NCBI RefSeq assembly: GCF_026008515.1
Contig: NZ_BQYM01000002.1
Coordinates: 124,001-188,000, forward strand
From: Hoyosella levis
GTDB lineage: Bacteria > Actinomycetota > Actinomycetes > Mycobacteriales > Mycobacteriaceae
Direction: 5' to 3'
DNA: 64,000 bases
The position numbers were made by a program, and so were the translations under genes. A model generated the notes under the pieces. That model was not told the DNA's origin, did not search any database, and saw only the letters and a list, made by a program, of their open reading frames with translations. Below are positions 33,679-43,356 of this stretch, piece after piece; within the stretch, counting starts at the first letter, position 1, and the number at the start of each line of letters is the position of its first letter.

Positions 33679-34482
33679 GTGCACACCCTGCGTCACGTCA
33701 CCTCAACGCTCCGCACCCGCGAGCAGCCCGCTACCGGTCGTTGCGACCCGCTGCGACACGCCATCCTGGGCCTCGCTGTGCTCGGGCTGGCCGCTGCCAC
33801 GACCGTGCCCGCCATGGCAGCCCCCGTCACCGATCTCGCTGCGCGCGAGACGCGCCAGACTTCAGTACCTGTCCCCACCGACGTTCTCCACACCGCACCC
33901 GTCGAGGAACCCCTCACGGCGGACCCGAGCGACGAGTTGTGGAAGCACATGCCAGCCGCGCGCCTCATCACGGCCGGCGAGGTGACCGACCTCAGCGGCG
34001 ACGACGCCCGCGCCGCCTATCAAGCAATGCAAGGCATCTCCGAGCCCGTTGCAACAACCCCCGCTGGTTGCTTTCCCGGGCTCGACACCGAAGCGGTCGC
34101 CATGCGCCTCGTGGAGCCCCCGAACGGCGGCGACCCGATCGCGATCATCGTGCAGCGGACCGACGTGCCACTTGCCGCCGCGGAGGATGTGCTCCGTTCC
34201 TGCCGCTTCACGAGCATCCGCACAGAAGCGAGCGAGATCATCGAGATCGACTCCGTCCTGTTGCCACGGCCCATGGTCCAGGCTGACCACTCGCTCGCTC
34301 TCGAGCGCCTTGTCACCCGTCCGGACGCCCGCGGTGCCCATGCCACCCTCGCGCTCGCCGCTCAGACCGGCAGCACGCGAGTGATAGCCCTGACCGTTTC
34401 CGATACCTCATCGCGGCCCGCCAGCGATCCGGTCCATGCGGCCTTCCTCGCCGCCATCGACCAGCTCGACCGAACGATCTAG
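33679..34482 (+). CDS. Secreted protein of unknown function
   Basis: 267 residues. A signal peptide is clear: basic N-terminus, hydrophobic stretch AILGLAVLGLAAATTVPA and cleavage near AMA-AP (about residue 48). The mature part has two cysteines (AGCFPGL and RSCRFTS) that may form a disulfide, and no recognised domain. GTG 33679 follows GGAAG. It stands alone between divergent PAC2 and the DUF4192 gene. Probably exported to the envelope. Confidence 0.6.
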   Translation: MHTLRHVTSTLRTREQPATGRCDPLRHAILGLAVLGLAAATTVPAMAAPVTDLAARETRQTSVPVPTDVLHTAPVEEPLTADPSDELWKHMPAARLITAGEVTDLSGDDARAAYQAMQGISEPVATTPAGCFPGLDTEAVAMRLVEPPNGGDPIAIIVQRTDVPLAAAEDVLRSCRFTSIRTEASEIIEIDSVLLPRPMVQADHSLALERLVTRPDARGAHATLALAAQTGSTRVIALTVSDTSSRPASDPVHAAFLAAIDQLDRTI

Positions 34483-34570
34483 CATCTCCCGCATGGCACG
34501 CGCACCGGCGCGGTAGCACGGGTGACCGACATTCCGGACGCCAGAACCTCATCCATCCACAATCGCCCGG

Positions 34571-34579
34571 TTATCCACA
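34571..34579 (+). promoter_or_regulatory. DnaA box upstream of the DUF4192 gene
   Basis: Perfect TTATCCACA, preceded 18 bp upstream by a partial match CCATCCACA (34553-34561). Confidence 0.45.
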
Positions 34580-34632
34580 GATGCCTGCGCGCGGCACCGA
34601 GCCTGGTGCCATGCGCAGGCATCGTGGTCATC

Positions 34633-35910
34633 ATGAAAAACGCTCCGAACCCCGTCACCCCGCGCATCACGCTTGGCAACCCCGGCGAGCTCATCGCGGC
34701 GCTGCCCGCGATGCTCGGTTTTTACCCGGAGGACTCGATCATCGGTATCGCGATGGGAGGGCCCCGCGCCACAGAGATGCGTGGCTTCGTCCGCGCGGAC
34801 ATCCCCTATCTCGATGATCTCGATGAGGAATGGAACCACGTCGATCCCGAGGCTGACCCAGAGATCGACTCCGGTATCGACGCAGGGACTGATCCTGGAG
34901 CATCCGCTCTCGCCCCAGGGCAATCCCTGCCTGGCACGGCGTTCGACTGGTTCGCCGTAGCGGGTCTCAGTGATTCGCTTGCCGTATTTGCTCTTAACAA
35001 CGGGATCGAGCATATTGCGCTGGTGGTAGTGGACTCCCGCAATCCCGAGGAGCACCGGGAGGATCTCATCCACGCTCTCGCCGACCACATCATGGATGGC
35101 GGCGTCACGATCGCCAGCGCATACCACTGCGCTCGCATCGCCACCGGCGAGCAGTGGCACGCGGTGCGCGGCGGTACTGTCGACGAGCGGGCCGCTGGGG
35201 AGACGCACAGCGACCATGCGGGGCTGATCCCTGATCCGCGGGGCTCGGCCGCGGCCGCCCATCGGGTGCTCGACGGTCGAGCCATCCACGAGCACCGCCG
35301 CGACATCGCCGATCAGCTGACGTCACCCGATCATGCGCGGATTGCCGCGATCGCTGCGGAGCCCAGCCTCGCGAGCGACAGCTGGCCCGGGGGATCCCGG
35401 CCCAGCGATTCCCAGCCCAGCGCCGCACCCGGGGTGGCGCGCCCGCGCCGGGGAACCGATGCCGACCGGCTCCGCGCGGTACTGTCCGCGGTTGCTGAAG
35501 TTCAATCGGGGGCGGAGCTGTCCAATTCCGAGATCGCGTCCCTCGGGCAGCACATCACGAGGCTGGTCGTCCGCGACTGCCTGTTCACCCTGGCGCTCAC
35601 CGACGAGGCCGAAGCTGCCCATGCGCTCTGGATGCTGCTCACCCAGCTGCTCAGCGGGGGAGCGCGCGCCGAAGCGGCCACCTTGCTGGCGTACTCGGCG
35701 TACGTGGCTGGCGACGGAGCCTGCGCGGGATCGGCCATCGACATCGCCCTTGGGATCGAGGACACCCATCGCATGTCGGTCATGCTGGACCAGTCGCTGC
35801 GCATCGGATTGCCACCCCGGCAGATCATGGAGATCGCCCACGTGGGGTGGGATCTCGCCGCCGCGCTCGGGGTGTCACTGCCACCACTGGCATCCCGCCA
35901 CGACAGCTAG
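34633..35910 (+). CDS. DUF4192 protein (Rv2712c position)
   Basis: 425 residues. The N-terminal ITLGNPGELIAALPAMLGFYPEDSIIGIAM and the C-terminal VGWDLAAALGVSLPPL are typical of the actinobacterial DUF4192 family, whose function is unknown. The middle carries an acidic insertion and a Ser/Pro-rich linker. ATG 34633 is chosen; CATCGT ends 7 nt before it, so it may be leaderless, and no Shine-Dalgarno is visible. It converges with galE across a strong hairpin. Confidence 0.8.
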   Translation: MKNAPNPVTPRITLGNPGELIAALPAMLGFYPEDSIIGIAMGGPRATEMRGFVRADIPYLDDLDEEWNHVDPEADPEIDSGIDAGTDPGASALAPGQSLPGTAFDWFAVAGLSDSLAVFALNNGIEHIALVVVDSRNPEEHREDLIHALADHIMDGGVTIASAYHCARIATGEQWHAVRGGTVDERAAGETHSDHAGLIPDPRGSAAAAHRVLDGRAIHEHRRDIADQLTSPDHARIAAIAAEPSLASDSWPGGSRPSDSQPSAAPGVARPRRGTDADRLRAVLSAVAEVQSGAELSNSEIASLGQHITRLVVRDCLFTLALTDEAEAAHALWMLLTQLLSGGARAEAATLLAYSAYVAGDGACAGSAIDIALGIEDTHRMSVMLDQSLRIGLPPRQIMEIAHVGWDLAAALGVSLPPLASRHDS

Positions 35911-35962
35911 TCCCAGGCGAATCCTGCGCCCGCGCGCAGGTCCTTGTGGGTCCGGCAGGGCT

Positions 35963-35997
35963 GGTCCCGCGCCGCTATCGTCGAGCGGCGTGGGACC
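35963..35997. terminator. Bidirectional terminator DUF4192/galE
   Basis: 14-bp stem (35963-35976 with 35984-35997, one G-U pair) and a 7-nt loop. The galE stop codon (35975-35977) lies at the stem-loop junction. Confidence 0.75.
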
Positions 35998-36970
35998 GGT
36001 CGCCGAGCTTCCGGGTGAATTCCCAGGCATCGCGAACGATCGTGTCAAGGTCGGTGCGCTGGGGCTTCCAGCCAAGCTCGCTGATCGCGCGGTCGCTCGA
36101 GGCGATCAAGACTGCTGGATCACCAGCTCGGCGAGGGGAGTCGATGGCCGGGATGTCGCGACCCGTGACGCGGCGGCAGGCGTCGATCACCTCATGCACC
36201 GTGAAGCCCTCGCCGCTGCCGAGGTTGAAGATGCGGTGCGTGCCCGCCGTGCTCGATTCCAGCGCGAGGATGTGGGCATCCGCGAGATCGCGGACGTGGA
36301 TGTAATCGCGCACGGCGGTTCCGTCGCGAGTTTCCCAGTCGGTGCCGAACACCGAGATGTGCTCGCGCTGGCCCATTGCCACCTGCAGGATCAACGGGAT
36401 GATGTGCGTCTCCACGACCCGGTTCTCCCCGGTGCTGCCATGCGCGCCCGCTACGTTGAAATACCGCAGGCTCGTCGCGCCGAGGCCGTAGGCCGCAGCG
36501 TAGGAGGTGATGGCGTGGTCAATGGCTAGCTTCGATGCGCCATACGGATTGGTCGGACGCGTCGGCGTGTCCTCGGTGATGGGAACGGCGTCGGGCTCCC
36601 CATAGGTGGCTGCCGTGGAGGAGAAAACGAGCCGGGGCACCGAATGCTTGCGCATCGCATCGAGCAACCGGACCGAGGTGATGACATTGCCGTGCCAGTA
36701 GAGGGCCGGATCCTCGACGGACTCGCCCACGAGGGAACGGGCCGCGCAGTGCACCACTCCATCGAAGGGCTCGCCATCGATCCCGCCGCCCAGCACGGCA
36801 TCGGCATGATCAGCGACATCGCCCGCGACGAATCGCGCGCCCGCGGGAACCGCGTCGCGGTTGCCCGTGGACAAGTCGTCAATGATCACCACGTCATGAC
36901 CGGCCTCGAGGAGAACGGTCGCGATGACACTGCCGACATAGCCCGCGCCGCCGGTGACCAGCAGCCGCAT
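35975..36970 (-). CDS. galE: UDP-glucose 4-epimerase
   Basis: 331-residue SDR enzyme interconverting UDP-glucose and UDP-galactose, which feeds the arabinogalactan galactan. Motifs: TGGAGYVGS (NAD site), [15 protein letters not shown] with the catalytic Ser, NPYGASK with catalytic Tyr and Lys, and [12 protein letters not shown] 36970 overlaps the dtxR stop (ATGA), so galE is the second gene of a dtxR-galE operon, an arrangement also known in Corynebacterium. Confidence 0.95.
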   Translation of the reverse strand: MRLLVTGGAGYVGSVIATVLLEAGHDVVIIDDLSTGNRDAVPAGARFVAGDVADHADAVLGGGIDGEPFDGVVHCAARSLVGESVEDPALYWHGNVITSVRLLDAMRKHSVPRLVFSSTAATYGEPDAVPITEDTPTRPTNPYGASKLAIDHAITSYAAAYGLGATSLRYFNVAGAHGSTGENRVVETHIIPLILQVAMGQREHISVFGTDWETRDGTAVRDYIHVRDLADAHILALESSTAGTHRIFNLGSGEGFTVHEVIDACRRVTGRDIPAIDSPRRAGDPAVLIASSDRAISELGWKPQRTDLDTIVRDAWEFTRKLGDRSHAARR

Positions 36971-37656
36971 CAGACCAGCTCCACCTGGATGGCGTGCGCC
37001 ATCTCCTCGGGGATGTCGAGGCCATCATGGCCCGGCGCGGTGATCAGCACGCCACCACTATGGGCCTGCACCGTGATGCGCGCGTTCGGAACCACGCCAG
37101 CATCGCGGAGGCGCGAGATCAGCTCCACATCCACCTGCACATGCTCGGCAAGCCGCCGGATCACCACGTTAGTAGGCGAGCCCTTTGGCACGTCCGACAA
37201 ACGCGTCAGGCCCGTCGACGAGGCGGGCGGCACATCGAGGCCGAGCTTGTCGAGCCCCGGGATCGGATTGCCATACGGAGAGGATGTCGGATTGTTGAGC
37301 ACCGAGACGAGGCGCCGCTCCACATCCTCGCTCATCACATGCTCCCAGCGGCACGCCTCGTTGTGCACGTTCTCCCAATCGAGACCGATCACATCGACGA
37401 GCAGGCGCTCGGCAAGGCGATGCTTGCGCATCACTGCGATAGCCAGCTCGCGGCCGGCCGGAGTGAGCTCCAGGTGGCGATCCCCGGCCACCGCGATCAA
37501 TCCGTCGCGCTCCATCCTGGCCACGGTCTGGCTCACTGTCGGGCCGCTCTGCTCCAGCCGCTCGGCGATGCGTGCCCGCAGGGGCACCACGCCTTCCTCT
37601 TCCAGCTCATAGACCGTGCGGAGGTACATCTCCGTCGTGTCGACCAGTTCTCTCAC
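36970..37656 (-). CDS. dtxR: Iron-dependent repressor DtxR/IdeR
   Basis: 228 residues. GTG 37656 is chosen over 37662 because AGAGGGG is then 7 nt upstream and the product begins [10 protein letters not shown], aligning with DtxR. The winged helix (about 1-73, [17 protein letters not shown]) is followed by the metal-binding and dimer domain: M10, C102, E105 and H106 of site 2 and H79, E83 and H98 of site 1 are all recognisable ([19 protein letters not shown]). The SH3-like C-terminus is present. It represses iron uptake and activates storage in other Mycobacteriales. A -10 TAAACT lies at 37686-37681. Confidence 0.96.
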   Translation of the reverse strand: MRELVDTTEMYLRTVYELEEEGVVPLRARIAERLEQSGPTVSQTVARMERDGLIAVAGDRHLELTPAGRELAIAVMRKHRLAERLLVDVIGLDWENVHNEACRWEHVMSEDVERRLVSVLNNPTSSPYGNPIPGLDKLGLDVPPASSTGLTRLSDVPKGSPTNVVIRRLAEHVQVDVELISRLRDAGVVPNARITVQAHSGGVLITAPGHDGLDIPEEMAHAIQVELV

Positions 37657-37782
37657 TCTCACACCCCTCTGTCGAACGCGAGTTTACCTTTACCGGAAGC
37701 ATTGTGGGGACGGTGCGACCGCCAGCGGCCACGCCGACGATCCCAACGGCTCCGGAACGGCCCGCGCGCCCGATGCGATCGG

Positions 37783-37788
37783 TAGCGT
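37783..37788 (+). promoter_or_regulatory. acuC -10 element, predicted leaderless
   Basis: TAGCGT ends 7 nt before ATG 37796; identical to the -10 of the 5077 gene. No Shine-Dalgarno. Confidence 0.5.
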
Positions 37789-37795
37789 GGGCACC

Positions 37796-39049
37796 ATGGG
37801 CCGCAACAGCGTATCCGTGCCAAGCACCGTCGTCTGGACACCGGAGTTCCTCAGCTATCGGCTCGGCGCGACGCACCCGATGAATCCCGTCCGCCTCGAG
37901 CTCGCCATGGCTCTCGCCGAGCAGCTCGGCGCGCTCGGGGAGGCCGAGCGGATCACGCCAGGCCGGGCCGGGGAGCAGGACATCCTGCGCGTGCACACCC
38001 TCGCCTACATGGGCGCCGTCAAGCACATGTCCGACCCGGACGCGGCGAACCGCCGGGAGACACCGATCCTTGCCCGCGCCCACGGCCTCGGCACCGACGA
38101 CACTCCCATCTTTCCTCGCATGCACGACGCCGCCGCGATCGTCACTGGCGGGTCCCTCGACGCGGCCCGTGAGATCCACCACGGCCGCGCCACGAGGGCG
38201 GTCTCCATCGCGGGGGGCATGCACCATGCGATGCCCGACCACGGTGCGGGCTTCTGCGTGTACAACGATTGCGCCATCGCCATCGACTGGCTGCTCGAGC
38301 AGGGGCACAAGCGCATCGTCTACATCGATGTCGATGTGCACCACGGCGATGGAGTGCAGCGAGCGTTCTACGACGATCCCCGGGTCATGACGATCTCGAT
38401 CCACCAGCATCCCGCCACGCTATGGCCCGGCACGGGCTGGCCAGCGGAGGCAGGAGGAGGAAGCGCCGAGGGCACATCGATCAACTTGCCACTGCTGCCG
38501 GGCACAACCGATGAGTTCTGGCTGCGCGCCTTCCACGCTGTGGTACCCGGCGCGGTCCGTGCTTTCGCCCCCGACATCATCGTCAGCCAGTGTGGCGTGG
38601 ACTCGCACCGCGATGACCCGCTCGCCGACCTTGCCCTCACCGTGGACGGCCAGCGGGCCGCCTTCGCCGCGATGCGCGATCTCGCCGATGAGGTGTGCGG
38701 GGGCCGTTGGCTCGCCGTCGGCGGGGGCGGGTACTCGTTGCACAGCGTGGTTCCACGCTCCTGGGCGCACTTGATCGGACTGGTCACCGGCAGCGAGATC
38801 GAACCGGCAGCAGCGACGCCTCCCGAGTGGCAGCAGCTCGTGCGCGACCGGACCCACATGGTGGCACCCACGGCGATGAGCGACGGGGGAGAGGCGAGCT
38901 TCCCGCCATGGGGCGGCTCGGTGGTGGGCGCCACGACTGGCCCGGCGAGCCGCGAGCGCAATGTCGCCCGCGTTGATAGCGCGATCCTCGAGACCCGCCG
39001 CGTGGTGTATCCGCTGCTCGGCCTGGACCCGGATGATCCCCGTGACTGA
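37796..39049 (+). CDS. acuC: AcuC-type histone deacetylase family protein
   Basis: 417 residues from ATG 37796. The zinc-hydrolase core is intact: GGMHHAMPDHGAGFCVYND (active-site histidines), YIDVDVHHGDGVQ (zinc Asp/His) and the later SQCGVDSHRDDPL. In Bacillus AcuC deacetylates acetyl-CoA synthetase; the gene here overlaps the next one, which encodes a fusion of a GNAT acetyltransferase with an acyl-CoA-synthetase-like protein, so the pair looks like a writer and an eraser of protein acetylation. That partnership is inferred from adjacency. Confidence 0.9.
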   Translation: MGRNSVSVPSTVVWTPEFLSYRLGATHPMNPVRLELAMALAEQLGALGEAERITPGRAGEQDILRVHTLAYMGAVKHMSDPDAANRRETPILARAHGLGTDDTPIFPRMHDAAAIVTGGSLDAAREIHHGRATRAVSIAGGMHHAMPDHGAGFCVYNDCAIAIDWLLEQGHKRIVYIDVDVHHGDGVQRAFYDDPRVMTISIHQHPATLWPGTGWPAEAGGGSAEGTSINLPLLPGTTDEFWLRAFHAVVPGAVRAFAPDIIVSQCGVDSHRDDPLADLALTVDGQRAAFAAMRDLADEVCGGRWLAVGGGGYSLHSVVPRSWAHLIGLVTGSEIEPAAATPPEWQQLVRDRTHMVAPTAMSDGGEASFPPWGGSVVGATTGPASRERNVARVDSAILETRRVVYPLLGLDPDDPRD

Positions 39050-41774
39050 TCCCACGAGCACCCCCCGGCCTTCGAGCACCCCCGGCCACGAGCCCGGCCC
39101 CGCCGACACCGCTTCGCCCGGCCCCGTCGCGGCCGGGTACCCGCCCGAGTGGGAGGCCGATGTGCTGGCCTCCGACGGCGGTACCGTGCACCTGAGGCCC
39201 ATCGCGCTCGATGATGCCGAGCGCCTCGTCCAGTTCCACGAGGGCCTCTCCGAGCGAACCCGCTACCTGCGCTATTTCGGTGCCTACCCGCGCATGCCCG
39301 AGCGTGACGTCCACCGGTTCACCCACGTCGACCATCGTGATCGGGTGTCGTTCGTGCTCACCCTTGGCGATGACATCATTGGTGTCGGCCTCTACGAGCT
39401 GCTCTCGCGCGGCGAGGACTCCGCAGCGGCGGAGGTGGCGTTCGTCGTCGCCGACGAGCACCAGGGCCGCGGGTTTGGCTCGATCCTGCTCGAGCATCTC
39501 GCTAACGCTGCCGCCCAGAACGGGTTCACGAGGTTCGAGGCGGAGGTGCTGGCCGAGAACCGCGGCATGATCTCGGTGTTCCGTGATGCCGGGTACGAGG
39601 TCTCGCGCAGCTATGACGGCTCCATCGTCCATCTCGAGTTCGATATCGATCCCACGGAGGCGCGCCTGGCCGTGCGGGACTCGCGGGAACGCGTCTCGGA
39701 GGCCCGCAGCGTCGGCAATGTGCTGCATCCCCGGTCGATCGCGGTGATCGGAGCCTCTGCGGACGTCACCAAGGTCGGCGGCGTCGTGCTGCGCAACCTG
39801 CTCGCCGCGGGCTTCACCGGCCCGGTGTTCCCGGTGAACCCGGAGCGGCGCTCGGTGCATGGCGTTCGGGCCTATCCGACAGTCCGGGAGATCCCGGACG
39901 AGGTTGACCTCGCCGTCGTCGCGGTGCCCGCTCCGCTGATCGATGACGTGCTCGACGATTGCCTGGCCAAGCGGGTGAAGGCACTCGTGGTGGTGTCCGC
40001 GGGCTTCGGCGAAGCCGGGCCCGAGGGGATCGAGGCTGAGCGGCGGCTCGTGCGGTCGGCGCGCGCCCACGGCATGCGGGTGATCGGCCCGAACGCGCTT
40101 GGCGTGGTCAATACCGATCCCGCGGTGGGGATGAATGCGTCGCTCGTGCCAGTCCTGCCGCCGCCAGGCAACGTGGGCTTCTTCTGCCAGTCGGGCGCGC
40201 TGGGCATCGCGATCCTCGACACGGCGCGGCGCCGGCAGCTCGGGCTGTCCGCGTTCGTCTCCGCGGGAAATCGCGCCGACGTGTCCGGCAATGACCTCTT
40301 GCAGTACTGGGACTCGGATCCGCGTACCGAGGTGGTGCTGCTGTACCTGGAGAGCTTTGGCAATCCGCGCAAGTTCTCCCGCATCGCGCGCCGGGTGGCC
40401 CGTGCGAAGCCGGTGATCGCGGTGAAGAGCGGTCGCCATGCCGCGCCGTTCGCGCTCGCCGCCACGGGCGTCACCCTCGACGAGGACAGCGTGCGGGCGC
40501 TGTTCGAGCAGTCCGGCGTGGTGCAGGTCGATAGCATCTCAGACCTGTTCGATTGCGCGCTGCTGTTCAGCTACCAGCCACTGCCGACAGGTCCGCGCGT
40601 GGCAGTCGTGGGCAACTCGACGGCGCTGGGGGTGCTGACCGTCGATGCCGCGCGCGGGGCAGGGCTGGAGGCATCCGAGCCACTGGATGTGGGGCCGCAT
40701 GCCGCTCCCGAGGATCTCGCGTCGGCCTTGTCCGCTGCCATGACGGACCCCGCGATCGATGCCGTGATCGTGGTGTTCGTGCCGCCGGTGGCGCTACCAT
40801 CCGCGCCGTACGCCGAGGCGCTGCGAGCGGCGTCACTGGGCGCGACCAAGCCGATCGTCACGACGTTCCTCGGCGGCGAGGGAATCCCGGATGACCTGGT
40901 GGTGCGGGGCGCGATGGGCGCACCGGTCCGCGGCTCCGTGCCCTCCTACCCGGGCCCGGAGCGCGCTGTGGCGGCCTTGTCGCGAGCGTGGCGGTACGCC
41001 CGCTGGCGCAATGCTCCTGCATCCAAGGTAGTGCGGCCCGAGCGCATCGACGAGGCGCGGGCCCGGGAACTGTGCGAGGAATGGCTTCCGGCCGCGCCCG
41101 GGGGCTGGCTCGACGATCATCAGGCCCAGGAGCTGCTCGGTTGCTACGGGCTGGGCATCGTCGAGTATCGCGACGTCGAGGACCCCGAGGCAGCGATCGC
41201 CGCGGCCACGGAGATGGGCTATCCCGTAGCGGTCAAGGCGCTGGGCAGCGAGTGGGAGTTCCGGACGGACCTGCTCGGCGTGCGCCTGGACCTGACGCGC
41301 GCCGAGTCCGTGCGGGTGGCGTACTGGGAGATCACTCGCATCATCGGTGAGAAGCGGGTGCGGGTGCAGCGCATGGCGCCGAAGGGCATCGCGTGCGTCG
41401 TGGGCCTACAGGATGATCCCTCCTTTGGCACGCTCATCCGGTTCGGCATCGCGGGGGTGATCTCCGAGCTCGTCGGGGACCGCGCGTTCGGGGTGCCGCC
41501 GCTGACGGAGGACTCGGCGTGGTCGCTGGTCAACGGCCCGCGGCTCGCGCCCCTGCTCGAGGGGTATCGCGGGGCGCCGCTGGCCGACAAGGCCGCGCTG
41601 GTAGGGGTGCTGCAGCGGGTGTCGGCGCTGGCGGTGGACCTGCCGACGGTGCGGGAGGTATCGCTGCATCCGGTGCTTGCTGCACCTGGGGGAGCAGCGA
41701 TCCTGGGCGCACGGGTGCGGATCGGCCACGATACCGGCACGGGCGGCGAAGGCAGCCCGCGCCGGTTGCGGTGA
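39033..41774 (+). CDS. GNAT acetyltransferase fused to ADP-forming acyl-CoA-synthetase-like protein
   Basis: 913 residues from ATG 39033 (GTG 39042 possible), overlapping acuC by 17 nt. The Pro-rich first 35 residues are followed by a GNAT domain (about 45-190, EVAFVVADEHQGRGFGSILLEHL), a CoA-binding Rossmann domain (from about 215, RSIAVIGASADVTKVGG), a succinyl-CoA-ligase-like flavodoxin domain (VGFFCQSGALGIAILDT) and a C-terminal ATP-grasp region (about 690-890). The domain order GNAT-first is that of actinobacterial Pat-like lysine acetyltransferases. Such enzymes acetylate and silence acyl-CoA synthetases. Confidence 0.88.
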   Translation: MIPVTDPTSTPRPSSTPGHEPGPADTASPGPVAAGYPPEWEADVLASDGGTVHLRPIALDDAERLVQFHEGLSERTRYLRYFGAYPRMPERDVHRFTHVDHRDRVSFVLTLGDDIIGVGLYELLSRGEDSAAAEVAFVVADEHQGRGFGSILLEHLANAAAQNGFTRFEAEVLAENRGMISVFRDAGYEVSRSYDGSIVHLEFDIDPTEARLAVRDSRERVSEARSVGNVLHPRSIAVIGASADVTKVGGVVLRNLLAAGFTGPVFPVNPERRSVHGVRAYPTVREIPDEVDLAVVAVPAPLIDDVLDDCLAKRVKALVVVSAGFGEAGPEGIEAERRLVRSARAHGMRVIGPNALGVVNTDPAVGMNASLVPVLPPPGNVGFFCQSGALGIAILDTARRRQLGLSAFVSAGNRADVSGNDLLQYWDSDPRTEVVLLYLESFGNPRKFSRIARRVARAKPVIAVKSGRHAAPFALAATGVTLDEDSVRALFEQSGVVQVDSISDLFDCALLFSYQPLPTGPRVAVVGNSTALGVLTVDAARGAGLEASEPLDVGPHAAPEDLASALSAAMTDPAIDAVIVVFVPPVALPSAPYAEALRAASLGATKPIVTTFLGGEGIPDDLVVRGAMGAPVRGSVPSYPGPERAVAALSRAWRYARWRNAPASKVVRPERIDEARARELCEEWLPAAPGGWLDDHQAQELLGCYGLGIVEYRDVEDPEAAIAAATEMGYPVAVKALGSEWEFRTDLLGVRLDLTRAESVRVAYWEITRIIGEKRVRVQRMAPKGIACVVGLQDDPSFGTLIRFGIAGVISELVGDRAFGVPPLTEDSAWSLVNGPRLAPLLEGYRGAPLADKAALVGVLQRVSALAVDLPTVREVSLHPVLAAPGGAAILGARVRIGHDTGTGGEGSPRRLR

Positions 41775-41777
41775 CGG

Positions 41778-42761
41778 CTAGTCGGAGGAGTAGCCGCGCA
41801 GCTTCTCGGCCCGGTCGCCCTGCCGCAGCTTTGTCATGACCTCGCGCTCGATCTGCCGGACGCGCTCGCGGGAGAGCCCGAAGTGCCTGCCGATCTGGTC
41901 GAGCGTGCGCGGCTGCCCGTCATCGAGGCCGTAGCGGAGCAGGATGACATTGCGCTCCCGGTCATCGAGCGTGGCAAGCACGGTGCGGATGTCGCTGTGC
42001 AGCAGCGTGGCGATGACGGAGGACTCCGCGTCGGTGGCGCCGGTGTCCTCGATGAAGTCGCCGAGCGGGGCTTCCTCGTCATTGCCCACGGGCATGTCGA
42101 GGCTGACCGGGTCCCGGCTGTGGTCCAGGAGGTCCTGGATCTTGTGCTGCGGGATGCCGGACTCGCGGGCCAGCTCTTCCTCGGTGGCCTCCCGGCCGAG
42201 CTGCTGGTGCATCTCCCGCTTGATGCGGGCGAGCTTGTTGACCTGCTCGACGAGGTGGACGGGCAGGCGGATGGTGCGGGACTGGTCGGCCATGCCGCGG
42301 GTGATGGCCTGGCGGATCCACCAGGTGGCGTAGGTGGAGAACTTGAAGCCCTTGGCGTAGTCGAACTTCTCCATCGCGCGGATCAGGCCGAGGTTTCCCT
42401 CCTGGATGAGGTCGAGCAGCGGCATGCCACGCCCGGTGTAGCGCTTGGCGAGCGATACGACGAGCCGCAGGTTGGCCTCAAGGAGGTGGTTACGAGCCTT
42501 TTGCCCGTCGCGCACGATGAAGGCAAGATCCCGCTTCTTGGCCGGCGTGAGGCGCGGCTGGGCCCCGAGCAGGTGCGTGGCGTACAGCCCAGCCTCGATG
42601 CGCTTGGCAAGGTCCACCTCGTCAGCCGCGGTGAGCAGGGCGGTGCGCCCGATCCCGTTGAGGTACACCCGCACCAGGTCGGCGGCGGGGCTCTGGGCGT
42701 CGAGTTCGGCCTTGCGCGCTGCCTCCGTGGTCCTGCGACGCGTGGTTGCGGGGCTGGTCAT
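41778..42761 (-). CDS. sigB: RNA polymerase sigma factor SigB
   Basis: 327-residue group 2 sigma-70 factor. Regions seen: 1.2 ([16 protein letters not shown]), 2 ([25 protein letters not shown] and [15 protein letters not shown]), 3, and 4.2 ([20 protein letters not shown]). It lacks the long N-terminal extension of SigA. ATG 42761 has GAGGAGGCACG upstream; the frame to 42842 runs through the promoter. A SigH/SigE-type promoter precedes it. It lies beside dtxR as in other Mycobacteriales and converges with the GNAT gene only 3 nt away. Confidence 0.94.
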   Translation of the reverse strand: MTSPATTRRRTTEAARKAELDAQSPAADLVRVYLNGIGRTALLTAADEVDLAKRIEAGLYATHLLGAQPRLTPAKKRDLAFIVRDGQKARNHLLEANLRLVVSLAKRYTGRGMPLLDLIQEGNLGLIRAMEKFDYAKGFKFSTYATWWIRQAITRGMADQSRTIRLPVHLVEQVNKLARIKREMHQQLGREATEEELARESGIPQHKIQDLLDHSRDPVSLDMPVGNDEEAPLGDFIEDTGATDAESSVIATLLHSDIRTVLATLDDRERNVILLRYGLDDGQPRTLDQIGRHFGLSRERVRQIEREVMTKLRQGDRAEKLRGYSSD

Positions 42762-42797
42762 TGCGTGCCTCCTCAGTGATCGCTTTTCACTGTGTTC

Positions 42798-42824
42798 AAC
42801 GCTTCGAGCGGATGAATAGTTCCC
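42798..42824 (-). promoter_or_regulatory. SigH/SigE-type promoter of sigB
   Basis: Minus strand GGGAAC (42824-42819), 17-bp spacer, CGTT (42801-42798), matching the ECF promoter pattern GGAAC-N16/17-GTT used by SigH and SigE. Confidence 0.65.
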
Positions 42825-42880
42825 GATCCGAACCCATCGCAATGCTGTCTACCTGCGCGAACGCATCCCTCGTGCTGAGA

Positions 42881-42899
42881 AGTTGCTGAGAAAGCAACT
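42881..42899 (-). terminator. Hairpin after dtd
   Basis: AGTTGCT (42881-42887) with AGCAACT (42893-42899), 5-nt loop, 32 nt past the dtd stop and upstream of the sigB promoter; followed on the minus strand by TCTC. Confidence 0.55.
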
Positions 42900-42930
42900 C
42901 TATGCTGCTAATGCCCGGGGGCTCGGGCGA

Positions 42931-43356
42931 TCACGCGTGGACAAGCACCGTGTAGGGGCCGTCATTAAGGGATTCCACCGCCATGTCCGCGCCAAACCTG
43001 CCCGTGGCCACAGAAACTCCACGGCCCCGGATATCGGCAACGACCTCCTCGTACCGTTGCCGCGCTTCCTCGGGCGGCGCGGCCGCGGACCAGGATGGCC
43101 GCCGACCCTTCCGCGTGTTGCCGAGCAGCGTGAACTGGCTGACCACCAGCACCGGGGCCGCCTTCTCCAGCACGCTCGCATCGTTGCGCAGCAGTCGCAG
43201 GCCGGTCACCTTCCGCCCCATCGTGGCGACGGACTCGGCGTCATCGCCGTGCGCCACCCCGAGCAGCACCAGCAGGCCCTCGCCGTGGATCTCGCCCACC
43301 GTCTCGCCGTCCACCACCACGCGCGCCCCCGCCACGCGCGAGACCACCGCGATCAT
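42931..43356 (-). CDS. dtd: D-aminoacyl-tRNA deacylase
   Basis: 141-residue proofreading enzyme that hydrolyses D-aminoacyl-tRNA. Signatures are SQFTLLGNTRKGRRPSW and, near the C-terminus, NDGPYTV, which carries the Gly-cisPro motif. ATG 43356 overlaps the stop of the upstream methyltransferase gene (ATGA), placing it last in a three-gene operon DUF3099-methyltransferase-dtd with 4-nt overlaps throughout. Confidence 0.95.
   Translation of the reverse strand: MIAVVSRVAGARVVVDGETVGEIHGEGLLVLLGVAHGDDAESVATMGRKVTGLRLLRNDASVLEKAAPVLVVSQFTLLGNTRKGRRPSWSAAAPPEEARQRYEEVVADIRGRGVSVATGRFGADMAVESLNDGPYTVLVHA

Noticed and set aside
38784-40439. 551-residue ORF on the minus strand
   Set aside because: Opposite acuC and the GNAT fusion, both with complete catalytic motifs; composition (Asp/Arg/His-rich) is typical of an antisense frame.
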